Assembly (NCBI GenBank): GCA_012728915.1
Contig: JAAYEC010000030.1
Span: forward strand, 1-64,000
Length of the DNA stretch: 64,000 bases
Origin: Deltaproteobacteria bacterium
Lineage (GTDB): Bacteria > Desulfobacterota > Syntrophia > Syntrophales > UBA2192
Direction of reading: 5' to 3'
Part shown: positions 58,483 through 64,000 of the stretch, one piece after another
How the letters are laid out: every line of letters begins with the position of its first letter
How positions within the stretch are numbered: the stretch's first letter is position 1
Translations under genes and position numbers: made by a program
Notes under the pieces: generated by a model
The model's input: only the letters and a program-made list of their open reading frames with translations
The model's database searches: none
What the model was told of the DNA's origin: nothing

Positions 58483-59313
58483 CTTCACCTTCAGCGAGAT
58501 GTCCGCGGCCCGCGCCGAATGGGTGAGCGCCCCGGCGGAGATGAAATCGACCCCCGTTGCCGCGATGGCCCCTACCGTGCTGAGCGTCACGTTCCCCGAT
58601 GCCTCGGCGAGGGCCCGGCCCCCGATGAGCGCCACGGCTTCCTTCATGGCCTCGACGGTCATGTTGTCCAGCATGATGAGGTCTGCGCCCGCCTCGAGGG
58701 CTTCACCGGCCTCGGCGAGGGTTTTTACCTCCACCTCGACCCTCGCAAGGAGCGGGGCCCGTTCGCGGACCCGCCGCACAGCCTCTCCAAGGCCCCCGGC
58801 CGCCTCGATGTGGTTGTCCTTGATCAAGACCCCGTCGTAGAGCCCGTAGCGGTGGTTCCGCCCCCCGCCGACCCGCACGCTGTACTTGTCAAGAACCCGC
58901 AGGCCCGGCATGGTCTTGCGGGTGTCGAGAATCACGGCCTTCGTGCCGGCGACGGCCCGGACGAACTGCGCCGTCAGCGTGGCGATCCCGCACATCCGCT
59001 GCAAGAGGTTGAGGGCGACCCGTTCGGCCGTGAGGATGCTGGACAGGTTGCCCCTGACCGTGGCCAGGACGGTCCCACGGGCCACGTTCGCGCCGTCCTC
59101 GAGCGACGTCGAAAAGGCAAGGCCGGCGTCACGCAATCGGAAGGCTTCTCGAAAGACCTCCAGACCGGCCACGACCAAATCTTCCTTGGCAAGGGCCGTC
59201 GCCGTCCCCTCTTCGGTCCCCGAGAGGACGCAGGCCGTCGTCAGGTCCCCCGAGCGGATGTCTTCCTCGAGCGCTCTGCGGATGATCCGCCGGACCGCTT
59301 CCATCTCCAGCAT
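58468..59313 (-). CDS. nadC: Nicotinate-nucleotide pyrophosphorylase (quinolinate phosphoribosyltransferase)
   Basis: A 281-residue NAD biosynthesis enzyme joining quinolinate and PRPP. Motifs: RRALEEDIRSGDLTT, ERVALNLLQRMCGIATLT, DTRKTMPGLRVLDKYSVRVGGGRNHRYGLYDGVLIKDNHI, LEASGNVTLS-like AEASGNVTLSTV. ATG 59313 matches the family start. The C-terminal codons fall in a 7-bp repeat. Confidence 0.95.
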   Translation of the reverse strand: MLEMEAVRRIIRRALEEDIRSGDLTTACVLSGTEEGTATALAKEDLVVAGLEVFREAFRLRDAGLAFSTSLEDGANVARGTVLATVRGNLSSILTAERVALNLLQRMCGIATLTAQFVRAVAGTKAVILDTRKTMPGLRVLDKYSVRVGGGRNHRYGLYDGVLIKDNHIEAAGGLGEAVRRVRERAPLLARVEVEVKTLAEAGEALEAGADLIMLDNMTVEAMKEAVALIGGRALAEASGNVTLSTVGAIAATGVDFISAGALTHSARAADISLKVKKAKG

Positions 59314-59394
59314 GGTCGTTCTCTCGTCACCCCGATGGGTCCTGTTTCTCCGGGGCAGCTTTGTATGCAAGGCATCCTTGCGAATATGAAGTTA

Positions 59395-59470
59395 GGAAGC
59401 GCGGAAGAGCAGAAGAGCGGAGGGGATCCCCTTCATTCTCTTATCCGCTCTTCCTGAGTTCCTGGCTTCC
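59395..59470. repeat. Imperfect inverted repeat between valS and nadC
   Basis: Arms 59395-59421 and 59444-59470 match at 20 of 27 positions, with ten contiguous pairs nearest the loop (AAGAGCGGA region). The motif GGAAGAGC is repeated inside. No T-tract follows the arms on the minus strand, so it is more likely a dispersed repeat than a strong terminator. Confidence 0.6.
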
Positions 59471-59536
59471 GCTCTTCAAATTCTCGAAGCCTCAAGCCGG
59501 GCTCCGGTCGGAACCGAAATGGATTTGCACGACGGA

Positions 59537-62182
59537 TCATAACTTTTGGAGGGCAGCCTCCAGGGCCGCGAAACGTTCATTCAGCGCCCTCGCCCTGGCC
59601 TCCTCCTTGTCGATGACCGCCTGGGCCGCCTTCTGCCAGAAGTCGGGGTTCTCGAGCTTCCTGTTCACCTGGGCGAGTTCCTTCTCGATCTTGGCCATCT
59701 CCTTCTCGAGCCGGGCCTTCTCTCCGGACCTGTCGAGCTGGCCTTCCAGGATGACGAAGACCTTTACCGGACCCGCGACACCTGCTGCGGCGTCCTTCGG
59801 CTCTTCCCCGGCGGATACGATGGAGAGGCTCTCGAGGCGGGCGAGATTGACGATGTAGCCCGACCCCGACCGCAGCAAAGGCTGCAGGCCCGTCTCCTCC
59901 GTCGTCAGCAGGGCCCTGAGCTTCTTCGAAGGGGAGATCCCCTTCTCGCCCTTGATGTTGCGGATCGAGCCGATGATCTCCATCAGGAGGCCCATGTCAC
60001 GCTCCGCCGCGTCGTCCTTGAACCGCTCGTCCACCGTGGGAAACGGGGCCACCATGATGGAGGGAGCGCCCGTCGAGATCTTCTGCCAGATCTCCTCGGT
60101 CACGAAGGGCATGAAGGGGTGCAACAGCTCGAGGCTTGCGCGCAGCACCGAGAGCATTGTCTCCTGGGCGGCCAGCCTTGCCGCCGGGTTGTCCTTGCCG
60201 TAGAGGACGGGCTTGATCAGCTCGAGGTACCAGTCGCAGAACTCCTGCCAGATGAACCGGTACAGGCGGCCCGCCGCGTCGTTGAAGCGGTACTCGTCGA
60301 GGCCCTGCGACACATCGGCAATCGCGTCGTTGAGGCGGGCCCGGATCCAGCGGTCGGCCAGCGAGTAGTCCTCCCTTTTCACCGTCACGGGACCGTCGGG
60401 GAAGCCATCGAGGTTCATCATGCACAGGCGCGCCGCGTTCCAGATCTTGTTGACGAAGTGCTTGTAGCCCTCGATCCGTTCCTCGGACATGCGGATGTCG
60501 CGCCCCTGGGCCGTGAAGGCCGCCAGGGTGAAGCGGAAGGCGTCAGCGCCGAACTTGTCGATCATTTCGAGGGGGTCGATGATGTTGCCCTTGGACTTGC
60601 TCATCTTGTCGCCCTGCGCGTCCCGCACCAGCGCGTGCAGGTAGACATGCCTGAAGGGCACGTCCTTCATGATGTAGAGGCCCATCATCATCATGCGAGC
60701 CACCCAGAAGAAGAGGATGTCGAAGCCGGTGATGAGCAGCGTCGTGGGGTAGAAGGTCCTGACGGCCGGCTTGTCGTCCGGCCAGCCTAGCGTCGTGAAG
60801 GGCCAGAGGGCCGAGCTGAACCACGTGTCCAGGACGTCCTCCTCCTGCTTGAGGTTCCCGCCCTCGCACTTCGGGCACGCCACCGGGTCGTCGGTCTGCA
60901 CGATCACTTCGCCGCAGCCCTCGCAGGTCCACAGGGGGATGCGGTGGCCCCACCAGATCTGCCGCGAGATGCACCAGTCGCGGATGTTGTTCATCCACTC
61001 GAAGTAGGTCGCGTCCCACATGGAGGGGATGAGCTTCGTGTCGCCCTTTACGACGGCGGCGATGGCCGTCCTGGCCAGGGGCGCTACCTTGACGAAGTAC
61101 TGGGCCGAGACGGCGGGCTCGACGTCCGTCTTGCAGCGGTAGCAGCGCCCGATGTTGTGGCTGTACTCCTCGATCCGAATGAGGTAGCCGCCCTTCTCGA
61201 GATCCTTCACGACGTTCTTCCGGGCCTCGTAGCGGTCCTGGCCCCTGTAGATGCCGCCGTTTTCGTTGATGACGGCGCTGCCGTCCATGATCTTGATGAT
61301 CTCGAGGTTGTGCCGCCCGGCGATGGCGAAGTCCGCCGCGTCGCAGGCCGGCGTTATCTTCACGGCGCCCGAGCCGAAGTCCATCGTCACGTAGTCGTCG
61401 GCGATGACGGGGATCTCCTTGTTGACGAGCGGCAGGATCACCATTTTCCCGACGACGTCCTTGTAGCGCGGGTCGTTGGGGTTGACGGCCACGGCCGTGT
61501 CTCCCAGCATCGTCTCAGGGCGCGTGGTGGCGACGCTGATCTCCCCCGTGCCGTCGGCATAGGGGTAGCGGATGTGCCAGAGGTTGCTCTTCTCCTGCTC
61601 GAACTCGACCTCGAGATCCGAGATGGCCGTGTGGCACCGGGGGCACCAGTTGACGATGTAGTCGCCCTTGTAGATGAGGCCGTCGTGCCAGAGCCGCACG
61701 AAGACCTCGCGCACCGCCCGCGAGAGCCCCTCGTCCATGGTGAAGCGCTCGCGCTCCCAGTCGCAGGAGCAGCCGAGCCGCTGGAGCTGGTTCAGGATAA
61801 CCCCGCCGTACTTTTCTTTCCACGTCCAGACGCGCTCGATGAATTTCTCGCGGCCCAGGTCATGCCGGGTCTTCCCTTCCTTTGCAAGTTCCTGCTCGAC
61901 CACGTTCTGGGTCGCGATCCCGGCATGGTCCGTGCCCGGCATCCAGAGGGCGTTGTAGCCCTGCATGCGTCGATAGCGGGTCATGATGTCCTGCAGGGTG
62001 TTGTTCAGGGCGTGCCCCATGTGGAGCATCCCCGTCACGTTGGGGGGCGGGATGACGATGCAGAAGGGCGGCCGGTCGCTCGTGTCCTGCGCATGGAAAT
62101 ACCGGTTTTTCAGCCAGTGCTCGTACCACTTCGCCTCCACATCCTTCGACTCGTAGGTCTTGGGCAGCGTCTTGACGTCCAT
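59537..62182 (-). CDS. valS: Valyl-tRNA synthetase
   Basis: An 881-residue class I synthetase from ATG 62182. HIGH motif in PPPNVTGMLHMGHALN, KMSKS in GDKMSKSKGNIIDP, editing domain (TTRPETMLGDTAVAVNP), zinc-type CPRCH and CPKC pairs, and the C-terminal coiled coil typical of ValRS (EKARLEKEMAKIEKELAQVNRKL). The GGGGGG before the ATG acts as ribosome site. Confidence 0.97.
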   Translation of the reverse strand: MDVKTLPKTYESKDVEAKWYEHWLKNRYFHAQDTSDRPPFCIVIPPPNVTGMLHMGHALNNTLQDIMTRYRRMQGYNALWMPGTDHAGIATQNVVEQELAKEGKTRHDLGREKFIERVWTWKEKYGGVILNQLQRLGCSCDWERERFTMDEGLSRAVREVFVRLWHDGLIYKGDYIVNWCPRCHTAISDLEVEFEQEKSNLWHIRYPYADGTGEISVATTRPETMLGDTAVAVNPNDPRYKDVVGKMVILPLVNKEIPVIADDYVTMDFGSGAVKITPACDAADFAIAGRHNLEIIKIMDGSAVINENGGIYRGQDRYEARKNVVKDLEKGGYLIRIEEYSHNIGRCYRCKTDVEPAVSAQYFVKVAPLARTAIAAVVKGDTKLIPSMWDATYFEWMNNIRDWCISRQIWWGHRIPLWTCEGCGEVIVQTDDPVACPKCEGGNLKQEEDVLDTWFSSALWPFTTLGWPDDKPAVRTFYPTTLLITGFDILFFWVARMMMMGLYIMKDVPFRHVYLHALVRDAQGDKMSKSKGNIIDPLEMIDKFGADAFRFTLAAFTAQGRDIRMSEERIEGYKHFVNKIWNAARLCMMNLDGFPDGPVTVKREDYSLADRWIRARLNDAIADVSQGLDEYRFNDAAGRLYRFIWQEFCDWYLELIKPVLYGKDNPAARLAAQETMLSVLRASLELLHPFMPFVTEEIWQKISTGAPSIMVAPFPTVDERFKDDAAERDMGLLMEIIGSIRNIKGEKGISPSKKLRALLTTEETGLQPLLRSGSGYIVNLARLESLSIVSAGEEPKDAAAGVAGPVKVFVILEGQLDRSGEKARLEKEMAKIEKELAQVNRKLENPDFWQKAAQAVIDKEEARARALNERFAALEAALQKL

Positions 62183-62261
62183 CGGTCCCCCCATCGATAT
62201 TCGCTGAGTGTTTGAAAGCCCTCTCGGCCCCGGCCTTCGATGAAAGACGGTAATGTCCGGT

Positions 62262-62290
62262 TTTCTATCCGGTAAGACGGCTTACGTCAA
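62262..62290 (-). promoter_or_regulatory. valS promoter
   Basis: On the minus strand TTGACG (62285-62290), 17 bases, TAGAAA (62262-62267), about 80 bp upstream of the valS start. No T-box leader is evident. Confidence 0.6.
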
Positions 62291-62337
62291 GGAAATTTCA
62301 GGGAATCGAGGCTGCGGCGGGACGGCGGCGGGCAGGC

Positions 62338-63255
62338 TCACCGGATGCGGAGAAACGATGCGATCCGCCCCTTGACGGGACCGGTCTCGGTCGGGTGAAA
62401 CCACTCGATGCCGGTCTCCCCCCGGAACCAGGTCATCTGCCTCCGGGCGTAACGACGGGTGTCCCGCTGCATGAACCGGAGGGCTTCATCAAGGGGGATC
62501 TCGCCCTTCAAGTATCGGATGATGTATCGATATCCAAGTGTCCGTAAAGGTATTAGTTTTTCGTGATAACCCATGGAGAGGACGCGCTCGGTTTCCCCGA
62601 CCAGTCCCGACTCGATCATCTGCGCGGCCCGGACATCGATGCGGCGGCGGATCTCTTCCCGGTCCCGGTACAGGCCGATCTTGAGGGCCTCGTAACGGAC
62701 ATCCCGGAACCCGTGCCTTCGCTGCTTCTCCGAGATCCGCTCCCCCGTCAAGACGGCAGTCTCCAGCGCCCTGACGATGCGGACCCTGTCGCGGGGATGA
62801 ATCCTCGCGGCCGCATCGGGATCCCTTTCCATCAGGCGGCCACGGAGCTCTTCGAGGCTTTCCCCTTCGAGCGTCTCGCGGTAGCGCCGTCCCCGTTCTT
62901 CATCGGGCCCCTCGATGATCCCGCCGGTGAGAGCCCGGACGTAGAGACCCGTTCCGCCGACGACGAAGGCGGTCTTTCCGCCTGAGAGATTCCCGATGAC
63001 CCCTGACGCCATCCTGTCGAAGCGTGCCGCGCTGAACCCTTCCCCGGGATCGACGATGTCGATGAGGTGGTGGGCAACCCTGTCTCGCTCCGCGCGGGTC
63101 GGCTTCGAGGTGCCGATGTCGAGATGCCGGTAGACCTGCATGGAATCGGCGCTGACGATCTCGCCGCCGAAGGACTCGGCCAGCTCCAGGGAGAGCTCCG
63201 TCTTGCCGACAGCCGTCGGCCCGACGATGATGACGATCTTCGGCTTGGTCTGCAT
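62338..63255 (-). CDS. miaA: tRNA dimethylallyltransferase
   Basis: A 305-residue enzyme that adds an isopentenyl group to A37 of tRNAs reading U-codons. P-loop GPTAVGKTELSLELA, DSMQVYRHLDIGTSKP, HHLIDIVDPGEGFSAARF, GGTGLYVRALTGG and RRYARRQMTWFR are present. ATG 63255 is chosen for the GAGG before it and the family start. Located next to mutL, as in many proteobacteria. Confidence 0.96.
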   Translation of the reverse strand: MQTKPKIVIIVGPTAVGKTELSLELAESFGGEIVSADSMQVYRHLDIGTSKPTRAERDRVAHHLIDIVDPGEGFSAARFDRMASGVIGNLSGGKTAFVVGGTGLYVRALTGGIIEGPDEERGRRYRETLEGESLEELRGRLMERDPDAAARIHPRDRVRIVRALETAVLTGERISEKQRRHGFRDVRYEALKIGLYRDREEIRRRIDVRAAQMIESGLVGETERVLSMGYHEKLIPLRTLGYRYIIRYLKGEIPLDEALRFMQRDTRRYARRQMTWFRGETGIEWFHPTETGPVKGRIASFLRIR

Positions 63256-63337
63256 CTTTCGACCTCGCGCAGGCGGGATGCCCGCCTCCGCCCTTTTGCC
63301 CTGCGCCTTTCTCCCCGGGCATGGAGTGCACAGCGGT

Positions 63338-64000
63338 CTATGCCCGTTTGAACATCCTCTCGATCGTCGTGGCGGGAAACTCGACAAACACCGGCCTGCC
63401 GTGGGGGCAGTTGGAGGCAAAGGGAATGCTGTCCAGGTCGCGGCACATACGCCTGACCTCGTCGACGGCGAGGACCTGGCGGGCCTTGACCGCTCCCCGG
63501 CAGGCCATCCGTATGAGGATCCGGTTGCGCTTTTCGTCCTGCGGTATTCCCGAATCGGAGATTCCGTCGAGGATCTCCCTCACCAGGGCCCGGACGTCCG
63601 TGTCCGCCAGCAGCGCCGGAACGGACTTGACGACGGCCGTGTTTTCCCCGAAGGGCTCGACCTCCACTCCCGCCTCGAGCAGCAAATCCCGCGATGCCGC
63701 GAGGAGCTGGAAATCCCCCGGGCTCAGCTCCATGATCTCCGGGATGAGCAGGCTCTGCGCCTCGGGACGGCCCCCTCTCGGCGCCCGGAGAGACTCGTAC
63801 AGGATCCTCTCGTGGGCGGCGTGCTGATCGATAAGGATCATCGTGCCCGGCGCCGCGAACACGAGGTAGGTTGCCTCGACCTGGCCGAGATACTCCAGGG
63901 ACGAGAAGGCGATCGGCCGCCGCGGCGACGCCCCCTGCGTGAACAGTTCTTCGGGTTCCGTGCCGAAATCGGGAACATCCTCCAGGGGGCGAACCGACGG
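63338..64000 (-). CDS. mutL: DNA mismatch repair protein MutL, C-terminal part
   Basis: The frame is open to the right edge, so the 5' part is outside the window. Visible: the end of the linker, then the C-terminal dimerisation domain (LGQVEATYLVFAAPG; DQHAAHERILYE; MACRGAVKARQVL; CPHGRPVFVEF). The DQHAAHE motif belongs to the metal-dependent endonuclease of MutL proteins that lack a MutH partner. A GTG at 63862 is internal, not the start. Confidence 0.93.
   Translation of the reverse strand, partial: PSVRPLEDVPDFGTEPEELFTQGASPRRPIAFSSLEYLGQVEATYLVFAAPGTMILIDQHAAHERILYESLRAPRGGRPEAQSLLIPEIMELSPGDFQLLAASRDLLLEAGVEVEPFGENTAVVKSVPALLADTDVRALVREILDGISDSGIPQDEKRNRILIRMACRGAVKARQVLAVDEVRRMCRDLDSIPFASNCPHGRPVFVEFPATTIERMFKRA

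Noticed and set aside
62183-62337. T-box leader of valS
   Set aside because: No T-box sequence or antiterminator/terminator pair is visible; only an ordinary promoter is seen.

Overview
The window is a GC-rich chromosomal segment from a Gram-negative bacterium, most likely an anaerobic or facultative member of the former Deltaproteobacteria (Desulfobacterota, Syntrophales-like). The reasons are outer-membrane lipoproteins and an RND efflux pump, a complete N-type Na+ ATPase operon, the dprA-topA-trmFO gene order, a small ferredoxin, CoaX, and PAS-rich signalling proteins. This placement is inference; the window has no rRNA gene.

Bases 1-3700 are accessory DNA next to a tRNA-Leu(UAA): the 3' part of a broken type I restriction specificity gene (hsdS), an AbiE-type pair whose AbiEii carries an extra WYL-like and zinc-finger C-terminus, and radC. 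Bases 4036-9302 hold two tandem MtaD/SsnA-type deaminases, a TPR protein, an OsmC protein, a Cys-rich mini-protein and a cytidylate-kinase-like protein. Bases 9347-17620 (minus strand) are the N-ATPase operon in the canonical order atpDCQRBEFAG, preceded in the same direction by two related RsbRD-N-like sensor proteins. Next come a triple-PAS LuxR regulator translationally coupled to a papain-like YiiX-type protein, a TolC/RND/MFP tripartite pump, an acyl-phosphate cluster (DUF3141 PhaC-like hydrolase, NDH-2, MaoC-Pta fusion, AckA) and a VWA-OmpA lipoprotein.

Bases 35557-46634 are an integrated element of about 11.1 kb bounded by a perfect 48-bp direct repeat of the 3' half of tRNA-Lys(CUU). 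It carries a tyrosine integrase, an excisionase-like protein, a primase-helicase, a striking iteron and hairpin array just after the primase, small and large terminase genes and several unknown small genes. I see no portal, capsid, protease or tail genes. This layout fits a phage satellite (PICI-like) or a reduced prophage and is the most interesting part of the window. Paired TGTCACA boxes lie inside both ends, and the element appears to replace the tRNA terminator and to change the integrase C-terminus on integration.

From 46590 onward are four tRNA genes under one strong promoter, a secreted BACON/DUF5648-like protein, dprA-topA-trmFO, a ferredoxin, a two-component system with a duplicated PAS pair, coaX-birA-nadC with dispersed repeats, valS, miaA and the 3' end of mutL, which runs off the window.
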